From Streptomyces stelliscabiei (GTDB lineage Bacteria; Actinomycetota; Actinomycetes; Streptomycetales; Streptomycetaceae), in assembly GCF_014873495.1 (NCBI RefSeq), contig NZ_JADBGF010000001.1:4526001-4590000 (forward strand): 64,000 nucleotides of DNA. Direction: 5' to 3'. Of the stretch, positions 35,685 through 44,700 are shown one piece after another; position 1 is the stretch's first letter, and every line of letters begins with the position of its first letter. The translations under genes and the position numbers were made by a program. A model generated the notes under the pieces. The model saw only the letters and a list, made by a program, of their open reading frames with translations. It was not told where the DNA came from and did not search any database.

Positions 35685-36442
35685 GCGCGTCCGGCGCCGG
35701 CTCGGCGCCCCCGCCCGGTGAGGGGCTGCCGCCCCCGTACACCCTCGCGTCGTTGTGGGTGGTGCGGCACGGGCAGAGCACCGCGAACGTGGCGTACGCC
35801 GAGGCCGAGCGGACCGGGTCGACGGTGCCGTTGCCGGGCCGGGGCGGGGATGTTCCGCTGTCGGAGCTGGGCCGTACGCAGGCCGGAGCGCTGGGCGGGT
35901 GGCTGGCGGGGATCGCCGGGACCGGCGGCGAGGAGGCTCCCGACGGCGGACCCGGGCCGGATCTGGTGGTCTGCTCGCCTTACGTACGGGCCCGGCAGAC
36001 CTGGGAGGCGATGGCCGGGCACCCGCGTGCGGTCCCGCCTCCGCTCCTCGTCGACGAGCGGCTGCGGGACCGGGAGACGGGGATCTTCGAGATGCACCCG
36101 CCGGACGCCCGGCGGGCCCGCGCGCCCGAGGAGGCGGCACGGTGGGCCCTCGTCGGCGACTGGTTCTACCGTCCGCCGGGCGGGGAGGCGCTGACCGATG
36201 TGGTGCTGCGGGTGCGGGACTTCGTCGGCGAGCTGGACCGGGTCGCCCCCGGCCGGCGGGTACTGCTGATCGCGCACGACGCGATCGCCGTCGCCGTACG
36301 CCTCGTGTGCGCGGGCCTCGGCGCGGCGTGTCCCGACGGGCTGCCGCCCGTCCCCAACGCCTCGGTCTCGCAGTGGGAGAGCGACGGGGGACGGCTGCGG
36401 CTGACGCGGTGGGGGGACACGGCCCACCTCGATCCGGGCTGA
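35681..36442 (+). CDS. Histidine phosphatase family protein
   Basis: About 253-residue phosphoglycerate-mutase-like phosphatase. Catalytic motif WVVRHGQSTANV (phospho-His), partner Arg in CSPYVRARQTWEAM, acid in DRETGIFEM and second His in VLLIAHDAIAVAVR. Third positions stay GC-rich upstream of the motif, back to a CTG (35681) that overlaps the SALP stop as CTGA; there is no ATG or GTG in this interval. Later options are TTG 35753 and GTG 35759, which would leave almost nothing before the first strand. Coupling to the SALP gene suggests a shared developmental role, but substrate is unknown. Confidence 0.82.
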   Translation: MSASGAGSAPPPGEGLPPPYTLASLWVVRHGQSTANVAYAEAERTGSTVPLPGRGGDVPLSELGRTQAGALGGWLAGIAGTGGEEAPDGGPGPDLVVCSPYVRARQTWEAMAGHPRAVPPPLLVDERLRDRETGIFEMHPPDARRARAPEEAARWALVGDWFYRPPGGEALTDVVLRVRDFVGELDRVAPGRRVLLIAHDAIAVAVRLVCAGLGAACPDGLPPVPNASVSQWESDGGRLRLTRWGDTAHLDPG

Positions 36443-36459
36443 GCGAAGGGCTCGCGGGA

Positions 36460-37329
36460 TCACACCGGGACGGTGAGGGTGGCCGTGTATCCCTGGTCGG
36501 TGCCGCCCTTCATGGTGGCGAGCTGCTGGTCGTAGCCGTCGCTGAAGATGTTGTCGGTCTCCAGGGAGAGGCGGCCGAGGTTCTCGACGCTCGCGCTGTA
36601 CCCGTCCGTCGCGTACACGGTGTCGCACACGTCCTTGGGGAAGGCGAGCTGGGAGGTGGCGGCGATGTTCTCGGCGGCGGTGGCGTCCTCCAGGCTGTCG
36701 TAGACCTCGAAGTGGACGTGCGGCCAGCGGCCCGGGTAGCAGCCGGGGAAGATCGACGTGAAGGTGACCTGGCCCTTGTCGTCGGCCTCCTGGACGCCGC
36801 GCAGGTAGTTCTCCTCGGTGACGCCGTCGGAGTAGAGGGAGTACCGGCCCTCCCGGTCGCAGTGCCACACGTAGACCGCTGCGCCCTCCTTCGGGGTGTC
36901 GCAGCCGGAGGCCTGGTCGACGACCGTCAGCGTGATCGTCAGCGGGATGCCTTCGGCGACGCCGTCGGCCGAGCCGAAACTCTTCGCGATGTCCCGCCGG
37001 ACGACACCGCTCTCCTTGAGGACGTCCGGGCCGTTCGAGCCGTCACCGGGGTAGGGGCCGGCCGTCTCGGTGGGGATGACCTCGCAGTCGGCGCCGGAGG
37101 CGCCGGCCGACGACGAGCCGGAGGAGGACGCGTCCGACGCGGAGCCGCCGCCGGAGCCGTCCGTGGAACAGGCCGCGACCAGCGGGACCATGCTCGCGCC
37201 GGCCAGCAGTCTGATCATGCGGCGGCGGGCGAACACCGGGAGGTCGTACGAGAGCCCTCTGTCGAACTCGTCGTCGTGGTCGTGCCCGTGGCCATGGCCG
37301 CCGCTGCCGTTCGTGGGTGCTGTGCTCAT
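36460..37329 (-). CDS. Tat-exported lipoprotein, intradiol dioxygenase family
   Basis: 289-residue protein. The N-terminus has a His/Asp-rich stretch (GHGHGHDHDDEFD), then a twin-arginine motif FARRRMIRLLAG and a lipobox LVAACS, so it is exported folded and lipid-anchored. After a Ser/Gly linker the catalytic domain has TETAGPYP, AAVYVWHCDREGRYSLYS, ENYLRG and FPGCYPGRWPHVHFEVY, which contain the two Tyr and two His iron ligands of intradiol ring-cleaving dioxygenases. Substrate of these extracellular members is not established; aromatic compounds in soil are likely. Convergent with the phosphatase gene, 17 bp apart. Confidence 0.9.
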   Translation of the reverse strand: MSTAPTNGSGGHGHGHDHDDEFDRGLSYDLPVFARRRMIRLLAGASMVPLVAACSTDGSGGGSASDASSSGSSSAGASGADCEVIPTETAGPYPGDGSNGPDVLKESGVVRRDIAKSFGSADGVAEGIPLTITLTVVDQASGCDTPKEGAAVYVWHCDREGRYSLYSDGVTEENYLRGVQEADDKGQVTFTSIFPGCYPGRWPHVHFEVYDSLEDATAAENIAATSQLAFPKDVCDTVYATDGYSASVENLGRLSLETDNIFSDGYDQQLATMKGGTDQGYTATLTVPV

Positions 37330-37449
37330 GATGCCGAACCACGCCTTCCGAAGATTCCCGTCATGGAATGCGCGTGATGCTACGAGCGCTTCCTGTGCGC
37401 TTCCCAGCCGCCTGCCATGGGCACGTTGTCAGCCGGGCGCCGCATCCGG

Positions 37450-37689
37450 TCACCGTACGGCCCCCAGCACCACGAGCGTGAACAGCGCCGGAGGGGTCGC
37501 GATCATCGTCGTCAGGTGGACGACCAACGCCCGCGTCAGCCCCAGCACCGGGAACAGCGCCAGCCCGCCCAGCAACCACCAGCCGAGGATCCGCCCCGCG
37601 AGCTGCCAGGCCGCGGTCTCCTCGGCCCGGGTGAGAAGCACGCAGCACAGGAGCACGTTGCCGGCACCGACACCGACCCGCCTGTCCAC
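37450..37689 (-). CDS. Small putative membrane protein
   Basis: 79-residue protein, GTG start at 37689, with two hydrophobic segments (GWWLLGGLALFPVLGLTRALVV and PPALFTLVVLGAV). Almost every codon ends in G or C, unlike the surrounding gap, which supports real coding. There is no good ribosome site; upstream lies a short GTACGGCGG-type repeat (37684-37715). Family not recognised. Confidence 0.5.
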   Translation of the reverse strand: MDRRVGVGAGNVLLCCVLLTRAEETAAWQLAGRILGWWLLGGLALFPVLGLTRALVVHLTTMIATPPALFTLVVLGAVR

Positions 37690-37785
37690 CTGCCGTACCC
37701 GCCGTACCCGCCGTACAAGCCGGATCGCACGGGACGCGTCTCATCATGACGGCCGAACAGCACCTCTGAGGGGCCCCGGCCCGGG

Positions 37786-38421
37786 TCACGCCCCGACCGT
37801 CCCGTCCACCCCCTCCCGCAGGAAGTCCGCGTGGCCGTTGTGGCGGGCGTACTCCAGCAGGACGTGGATCATGACCATCCGGAGCGAGACCTCCTCGTTC
37901 CAGCGCGGCTGGTGGCCGACGAGGTCCAGTGACTCCGCCTCCCGTTCGATACGGCGCGAGGTCTCCACCTCCGCCTCCCACGCCCCGAACGCCTCCGCCC
38001 GCGTCGAGGCGCTCGCGTCGTACGCCGCCTGGAAGTCGATCTCCTTCGACCACACCATGGGGGCGTCGTGGTCCTCGAACACCCGGCGGAACCAGGCGCG
38101 TTCGACCTCCGCCATGTGCCGTACGAGGCCCAGCAGCGAAAGGGTCGACGGGGGCATCGACCGGCGGCGCAGTTCCTCGTCCGTGAGGCCCGCGCACTTC
38201 ATGGCGAGGGTCGCGCGGTGGTAGTCGAGGAAGGCGCGGAGTGTGGCGCGTTCCGTGCCGAGGTGGGGCGGGCCCACACGGGTGTCACGAGTCTCGTCGG
38301 TCGCGTCGATCTCGTCGCGCGCGTCGGGGGCGTCGGGGGCGTCGGGGGCGTCGGGGGCGTCGGGGGCGTCGGGGGCGTCGGGGGCGTCGGGGGCATGGTT
38401 CGCGTCGGTCTCTTCGGGCAT
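37786..38421 (-). CDS. DinB family protein with Ala-Pro-Asp repeat tail
   Basis: 211-residue four-helix metal protein of the DinB/DUF664 type: TLRAFLDYHRATLAMKCAGL, LGLVRHMAEVERAWFRRVF and MIHVLLEYARHNGHADFLRE hold the three metal-binding His positions. Members are thiol transferases or of unknown role (mycothiol- or bacillithiol-dependent). The first about 35 residues are eight perfect Ala-Pro-Asp units followed by one ARD, encoded by a 9-bp tandem repeat, and are probably disordered. ATG at 38421. Confidence 0.88.
   Translation of the reverse strand: MPEETDANHAPDAPDAPDAPDAPDAPDAPDAPDARDEIDATDETRDTRVGPPHLGTERATLRAFLDYHRATLAMKCAGLTDEELRRRSMPPSTLSLLGLVRHMAEVERAWFRRVFEDHDAPMVWSKEIDFQAAYDASASTRAEAFGAWEAEVETSRRIEREAESLDLVGHQPRWNEEVSLRMVMIHVLLEYARHNGHADFLREGVDGTVGA
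38323..38394. repeat. Eight perfect 9-bp tandem units inside the DinB gene
   Basis: GTCGGGGGC repeated eight times (72 bp), in frame, encoding (Ala-Pro-Asp)8 on the minus strand. Copy-number change would alter protein length by three residues without a frameshift. Confidence 0.97.
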
Positions 38422-38509
38422 CCGTCATTTTCACCCCTCACGCGGAAGCCGGTGAGGGCGCCCGTCCTCACGGGCCCTCACCGGCGGTCCTGCGTGTCCG
38501 TCCCGCGTG

Positions 38510-40822
38510 TCAGGCGCGGATCAGCTCCCTGTCCTCGTCGTCCTCGGCCGAGGTCCCGGTGGCGTCGTTCGCCCGCAGCCCCTCACCCTCGACGTCGACG
38601 TTCGGCAGCGCCCGGTCGAGCCACTTCGGCAGCCACCAGGCCTTGTCGCCCAGGAGGGCGAGGACGGCCGGGACGATGGCCATGCGGACGACGAACGCGT
38701 CGAAGAAGACGGCGATGGCGAGACCGAAGCCGATCATCTTGATCATCGACTCGCCGGAACTGATGAAGCCGGCGAAGACGGCCATCATGATCGCCGCGGC
38801 GGCCGCGACCACCCGTGCGCTGTACCTGAAGCCCGTCACCACGGCCTGGTGAGCGTTCTCGCCGTGCACGTACGCCTCGCGCATCCGGGTCACGAGGAAC
38901 ACCTCGTAGTCCATGGCCAGGCCGAAGACCACGCCCACCATGAAGATCGGCATCATCGACATGATCGGGCCGGTCTCCTCGACCCCGATGAGCCCCGCCA
39001 GCCAGCCCCACTGGAAGACCGCGACCACGGCGCCGAGCGCGGCCAGCACGCTGAGCAGGAAGCCGAGGGCCGCCTTCAGCGGAACCAGGATCGACCGGAA
39101 GATCACGATCAGCAGGAGGAAGGCCAGGCCCACCACCAGCGCGAGATAGGGGAGCAGCGCGTCGGTGAGCTTCTGCGAGAAGTCGATGTTCATCGCGGTG
39201 GCACCGGTGACCAGCACCTTCGCGTCCGTGTCCGCCGTCACGCCGGCGCCCGCGTCACGGATGGAGTGCACCAGGTCCTCGGTCTGCGTCGAGGACGGCT
39301 TGGACTTCGGGATCACCGTGATCATCGCGGTGTCGCCGGCCTTGTTGAAGGTCGCGGGCGTCACCGTCACGACGTCGTCGAGACCCTTGATCTCGTCGGT
39401 CACCGCGGTGGCGGCCCGCTGCGGGGACGCGCTGTCCTTGGCGTCGACGACGACCATCAGGGGGCCGTTGAAGCCGGGTCCGAATCCTTCCGAGAGCAGG
39501 TCGTACGCCCGGCGCTGCGTGGTGGACGTCGGCTGCGAACCGTCGTCGGGCAGGCCCAGCTCCAGCCGGCCGGCCGGGAGCGCGATCGCCCCGAGGCCGA
39601 CGACGCCGAGCAGCAGCACGGCCACCGGACGACGGACGACGAAGCTCGCCCAGCGGGTGCCCAGGCTGGGCTTGCCCGCGACGGGCGCCTCACCGGTCTT
39701 CGCGGCGGTCTTCGCACCGGTCTTCGCGGCGGAGACCTCGGCAGGTCCCTCGGCAGGTCCCTCGGTGGACTTCTTCGCCCTGCCGCGTCCGAGCAGTCCG
39801 CCCTTCTCACCGGCGGGCCGGACCTTGCGGCCCGCGTAGCCGAGCAGCGCCGGGACCATGGTGAGGGCGATGAGGACCGCGACGACGACCGTGCCCGCCG
39901 CCGCGAGACCCATCTTGGTCAGCATCGGCACGTTGACGACCGCGAGACCGGCCAGGGCGATCACGACCGTGAGCCCCGCGAAGACCACCGCCGAGCCGGC
40001 GGTGCCGACGGCCCGGCCGACCGCCTCCTCGCGTTCCCTGCCCTCGGCCAGTTCGGACCGGTAGCGGGAGACGATGAACAGCGCGTAGTCGATACCGACC
40101 GCGAGACCGATCATCAGGGCGAGGGTGGAGGTGGTGTCGCCGAGGTCGAGCGCGCTGGCGAGCGCGGTAATGGTGGAGACACCGATGCCGACGCCGATGA
40201 TCGCCGTCAGCAGCGGCAGCCCGGCCGCGACCAGCGAGCCCAGGGTGATGACGAGGACGACCGCGGCGAGGGCGAGACCGATGATCTCGCCGGTGGCCGC
40301 CGTCTCCGGCTCGGGCTGCAGGGCGTCGCCGCCCATCTCGACCGTGAGCCCGGCGGCCTGCGCCTTGTGCGCGGTGGTCTCCAGGGCCTCCTTCGAGGAG
40401 TCCTTCAGCTCCATGGCCGGGACCTTGTACGTCACCGAGGCGTAGGCGACCGTCCCGTCCTGGCTGACCGCGCGGGTGGTGAACGGGTCGCTGACGGAGA
40501 CGACTTCGGAGCCGTCGCCCAGTTCCCCGACCGTCTTCTCGACGGCCGCCTTGTTGGCGGCGTCGGTCATCTTCTCGCCCTTGGGCGCCTTGAAGACGAC
40601 CCGGGCGGTGGCGCCGTCGGCGCTCATGCCGGGGTAGCGCTGCTCCAGCAGGTCGAAGGCCTTCTGGGCCTCGGTGCCGGGGATGGAGAAGGAGGAGGAT
40701 CCGGCGGCGGGCGCGGAGGCGGCGCCGACGCCCGCGAGCGTCAGCAGTGCCACCCAGATCAGGGCTACGAAATGTCGTCGCCGGAAGGCGAGTCGACCGA
40801 GTTTGTAGAGGAAAGTGGCCAC
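38510..40822 (-). CDS. MMPL/RND family transporter
   Basis: 770-residue membrane transporter with 12 predicted helices in two halves and two periplasm-like extracellular domains. The transmembrane signature is AVGIDYALFIVSRYRSEL in half 1 and GLAMDYEVFLVTRMREAY in half 2, the Asp/Tyr pairs that relay protons. A cytoplasmic Lys/Ala/Glu-rich linker (KKSTEGPAEGPAEVSAAK) joins the halves. MMPL proteins move lipids or hydrophobic compounds. It lies 149 bp downstream of a TetR gene on the same strand, with that gene's operators beyond, so TetR control is likely. GTG at 40822. Confidence 0.93.
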   Translation of the reverse strand: MATFLYKLGRLAFRRRHFVALIWVALLTLAGVGAASAPAAGSSSFSIPGTEAQKAFDLLEQRYPGMSADGATARVVFKAPKGEKMTDAANKAAVEKTVGELGDGSEVVSVSDPFTTRAVSQDGTVAYASVTYKVPAMELKDSSKEALETTAHKAQAAGLTVEMGGDALQPEPETAATGEIIGLALAAVVLVITLGSLVAAGLPLLTAIIGVGIGVSTITALASALDLGDTTSTLALMIGLAVGIDYALFIVSRYRSELAEGREREEAVGRAVGTAGSAVVFAGLTVVIALAGLAVVNVPMLTKMGLAAAGTVVVAVLIALTMVPALLGYAGRKVRPAGEKGGLLGRGRAKKSTEGPAEGPAEVSAAKTGAKTAAKTGEAPVAGKPSLGTRWASFVVRRPVAVLLLGVVGLGAIALPAGRLELGLPDDGSQPTSTTQRRAYDLLSEGFGPGFNGPLMVVVDAKDSASPQRAATAVTDEIKGLDDVVTVTPATFNKAGDTAMITVIPKSKPSSTQTEDLVHSIRDAGAGVTADTDAKVLVTGATAMNIDFSQKLTDALLPYLALVVGLAFLLLIVIFRSILVPLKAALGFLLSVLAALGAVVAVFQWGWLAGLIGVEETGPIMSMMPIFMVGVVFGLAMDYEVFLVTRMREAYVHGENAHQAVVTGFRYSARVVAAAAAIMMAVFAGFISSGESMIKMIGFGLAIAVFFDAFVVRMAIVPAVLALLGDKAWWLPKWLDRALPNVDVEGEGLRANDATGTSAEDDEDRELIRA

Positions 40823-40971
40823 GGGGGCGGTACTCCCGTTCAGGTCGTGGACGTGCAGGAGGGCAGGACGGATCAGCCCGTGCCGAAGGCGGGGAAGGCG
40901 AGAGGGGCAGGGGTGATCAGCCCGACGACATGAGCGGTGGCGTCAGGTACGGGTGTTCGCCGACTACGGGA

Positions 40972-41577
40972 CTACTGGGTGGTCGACACACCGAGGGCGG
41001 GGAGGACCACGGCGTCGATGTACGAAGCGAGGAAGCCCTGGGTCGGCGGCAGGTCCTCGATCATGCCGCGCGCGACGTAGGCCCCGATGAACATGTGCAG
41101 CACGTAGTCGATGGCCGGGTTGTCCTCGCGGACCTCACCCCGGTCGACGGCACGTTGCAGCATGCGGCGGGTCTCCTCCACCTCGGGCTCGATGATCAGC
41201 TCGCGGAACGCCTTCAGGAGGTCGGGATTTCCGTGGATCGCCATGGCCAGGCCCCGCATGAGCGCGGAGTTCTGTTCCATGGTGCAGTCGTCCTGGGTGC
41301 CGATCATCGCGTGCATGTCGCCCCGCAGGGACCCGGTGTCGACGGAGGCGATGTCGGGGCCGGGCTTGTTGGCCCGCATCGCCTTCGCCACCAGCTCGGC
41401 CTTGCCGCCCCACTGGCGGTAGAGGGTGGCCTTGCTGGACCGGGTGCGGGCGGCCACGGCGTCCATGGTGAGAGCGTCGTAGCCGACCTCCCGGAGCAGG
41501 TCGAGGACGGCCGCGTACAGCTCGGCCTCGCGCTCGGGCGTGATCCGACTGCGGCGCACCGTCGCGGTCTCAGTCAT
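40972..41577 (-). CDS. TetR-family regulator
   Basis: 201-residue repressor: helix-turn-helix REAELYAAVLDLLREVGYDALTMDAVAARTRSSKATLYRQWGGKAELV, followed by a TetR_C ligand domain. Relatives controlling MMPL pumps share the order regulator then pump. Two 15-bp palindromes lie 88 and 136 bp upstream. ATG at 41577, preceded by AAGGGAAG. Confidence 0.92.
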   Translation of the reverse strand: MTETATVRRSRITPEREAELYAAVLDLLREVGYDALTMDAVAARTRSSKATLYRQWGGKAELVAKAMRANKPGPDIASVDTGSLRGDMHAMIGTQDDCTMEQNSALMRGLAMAIHGNPDLLKAFRELIIEPEVEETRRMLQRAVDRGEVREDNPAIDYVLHMFIGAYVARGMIEDLPPTQGFLASYIDAVVLPALGVSTTQ

Positions 41578-41664
41578 CGCACTTCCCTTGCTCCGGCTTG
41601 GCGTTCGGGACGACAAGGCTACCGGCCGCACCCCTGAGGCACGGGCCGACGACCCCGTTCCCGA

Positions 41665-41727
41665 ACGAAACGGTTTCGTACGCTTAAGAAGATACCCCGG
41701 CCCGCCAAGAAAACGAAACCGTTTCGT
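41665..41727. promoter_or_regulatory. Twin TetR-type operators
   Basis: ACGAAAC-G-GTTTCGT at 41665-41679 and ACGAAAC-C-GTTTCGT at 41713-41727 share 7-bp half-sites and the right flank ACG; their centres are 48 bp apart. They lie in the 211-bp region between the TetR-MMPL genes and the divergent tricorn gene, so one regulator may control both sides. Confidence 0.75.
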
Positions 41728-41788
41728 ACGTGTCCTGGGTCACGGCGGTGAAGTTGCCGGTGCCTCCCGGGCGGAAAAGCATGGGTGG

Positions 41789-44700
41789 GTGAGCGACACC
41801 TATGAGCGAGGGACGGGCCAGGAGCGAGGGATGAGCCCGGGGCGAGGGACGGGCTCGGGGCAAGGGACGGGCCCGGAGCGAGGGCCGGGCCCGGAGCAGG
41901 CGCCGCGCCACGAGCGAGCGACGGACCCGGAGCAAGGGACAGACCGGAAGCAGGAGACGCACCCGGAGCGAACGTCGGACCCGGAGCAACGGACCGACCG
42001 GAAGCAGGAGACCCACCCGGAGCGAGCGACGGACCCGGAGCAACGGACCGACCGGAAGCAGGAGACGCACCCGAAGCAGGAGACCCACCCGGAGCAAGGG
42101 ACGCACCCGGTGCAAAGGCCAAGCCGCGCGCAGAGGGTCGGTCGTGCGCAGGAGGGCGGCCATGGACAAGCGGCGGCCCCGGACGCCGGCTACCTCCGCT
42201 TCCCCCACCTCAGCGGCGACCGCTTCTGCTTCGTGGCCGAGGACGACCTGTGGCTGGCCCCCCTCGACGGCTCGGAGCGCGCCTGGCGGCTCACCGTCGA
42301 CCGTACGAAGGTCGCCTGCCCGCGCTTCTCGCCCGACGGCCGGCACATCGCGTACACGAGCTGGCGGAGCATCACCCCGGAGATCCATCTGACCCCGGTG
42401 GACGGCGGGGCTCCCGCGCGCCGGCTCACCCACTGGGGCAGCCCCGACACCGAGGTCCGCGGCTGGACGCCCCCGAACAGGGCGGGCCGGTCGGACATCC
42501 TGGCCGTCGCCTCCCACGGCGAGCCCTTCTCGTACTTCACCTGGGCCTACAAGGTCCGCACCGACGGCGACCCCGGCCGCAAACTCCCCTGGGGTCCGGT
42601 ATCCGACATCCAGTCCGCCGAGATCGACGGCGAGCGCCGCAGCCTGCTGCTCACCGGAACGCCCCCACACGAACCGGCTTCCTGGAAGCGCTACCGGGGC
42701 GGGGCCACGGGCCGCCTCTGGCTGCACGGCGAACGGCTGCTGGCCGACCTCGACGGGCACCTGCACTCCCCCATGTTCGTCGGCGGCCGGATCGCCTTCC
42801 TCTCCGACCACGAGGGCGTCGGCAACCTCTACTCCTGCGCGTACGACGGCTCCGACCTGCGCCGGCACACCGACCACGACACCTTCTACGCCCGGCACGC
42901 GGCGAGCGACGGCACCCGGGTGGTGTACCAGTGCGCCGGCGACCTGTGGATCGTCGACGACCTCGCCGCCGACGCCACCCCCCGCCGCCTGGACGTGACG
43001 CTCGGCGGCGCTCGCACCGGGCGGCGGCGGTACCAGGTGCCGGCCGCCCAGCACGTCGACGGCCTCTCGGTCGACGAGACGGGCCGGGCCAGCGCGGTCG
43101 TCGTACGCGGCAGCCTCTACTGGCTGACCCACCGCGACGGCCCCGCCCGGACCATCGCCGACACCCCCGGCGTACGCGTCCGGCTGCCCGAGATGCTCGG
43201 CTCCGGCGGGCAGGTCGCGTACGTGACCGACGCGGACGGCGAGGACGCGATCGAGATCGCCCACCTCCCCCGGGCCACCGGCGACCGTGCACCCCGCCGC
43301 CTCGCCTCCGGGGGCCTCGGCCGCGTCCTGGAACTGGTGGCGGACCCGCGCGGCGAACGTCTCGCCGTCGCCGCGCACGACGGCCGCGTCCTCCTCCTGA
43401 CCGTGCCCGACCCAGCGGCTGCCGCCGCGGGAACGGAGGAGTCGAACGGCGAGGTCACCGAACTCATCGCCTCCCTCAACGGCCCCGTCCGCGACCTCGC
43501 CTTCTCCCCCGACGGCGCCTGGCTGACCTGGTCCCACCCCGGCATCGGCCGCACCCTGCGCCAGATCAAGATGGCCCGGATCAAGGACCGCCTCATCGTC
43601 GACGTGACGAGCGGCCGCTTCGAGGACGAGAACCCGGTCTTCACGCGGGACGGCCGCTACCTCGCCTTCCTGTCCTGGCGCGGCTTCGACCCGGTGTACG
43701 ACGTGCACACCGGCGACCTGTCCTTCCCGCTCGGCTGCCGCCCCTACCTGCTCCCGCTCTCCTCCGCCACGCCCTCCCCCTTCGCACTGAACCCCGACGG
43801 CCGCCCGGTCGCCGGAGGCATGGACCCGACCGAGGACGAGGACACCGACGGAACGGTCACCGTGGAGACCGAGGGCCTGGAGAACCGCGTCACCCCCTTC
43901 CCCGTCACCGCCTCCAAGTACTCGGCGCTGCACCCGGTCTCCGGCGGCGGCCTCGTCTGGCTGCGCTGGCCCATCTCGGGCGCCCTGGGCGAGACCTTCG
44001 CCGACCCGGACGACATGACCGGCCGCCCGACCCTCGAACACTTCGACATCAGCAGGGCGAAGAGGTCCGAACTGGTGCAGCACCTGGACTGGTTCGCGGT
44101 CAGCGGCGACGGCTCACGGCTGGTCGTGGTGGACGAGGGCGACCTGCGTGCCGTCCCCTCCACCGAGTCCGGCGACGGCGACTCGACCGTCTGGATCGAC
44201 CTCCGGCGCGTCCTGCACGAGGTCGACCCGGCCGCCGAGTGGCGCCAGTCGTACGCGGAGGCCGGGCGCCTGATCCGCGCCTACTTCTGGGACCCGGGAA
44301 TGAGCGGCATCGACTGGGACGCGATCCTCGACCAGTACCGCCCGCTGGTCGAACGGGTCGCCTCCCCCGACGAGTTCGCGGACCTGCTGCGGGAAGTGCT
44401 CGGCGAACTCGGCACCTCCCACGCCTACGTCACCGCCGCCCGCCGCAACGAGGGCCCGCCCCACTACCAGCGCCGCCAGGGGCTCCTCGGCGCCAACCTC
44501 GTCCGCCGGGACGACGACTGGACGGTCCGCCGCATCCTGCCCGGCGACTCCTCCGACTCCAAGGCCCGCTCCCCGCTGGCCGGCACCGGCATCAGGGAGG
44601 GCGCCGCGCTGACCCACGTCGACGGCCGCCCGGTCGACCCGACGACCGGCCCGTACCCCCTGCTGGCGGGCGCGGGCGGCACGACCGTCGAACTGACCTT

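Noticed and set aside
38323..38394. CRISPR-like array
   Set aside because: Units are contiguous 9-mers without spacers, in frame within a gene.
41684..44083. Minus-strand open frame opposite the tricorn gene
   Set aside because: The plus strand carries the full tricorn domain set and catalytic residues; the minus frame is compositional only.
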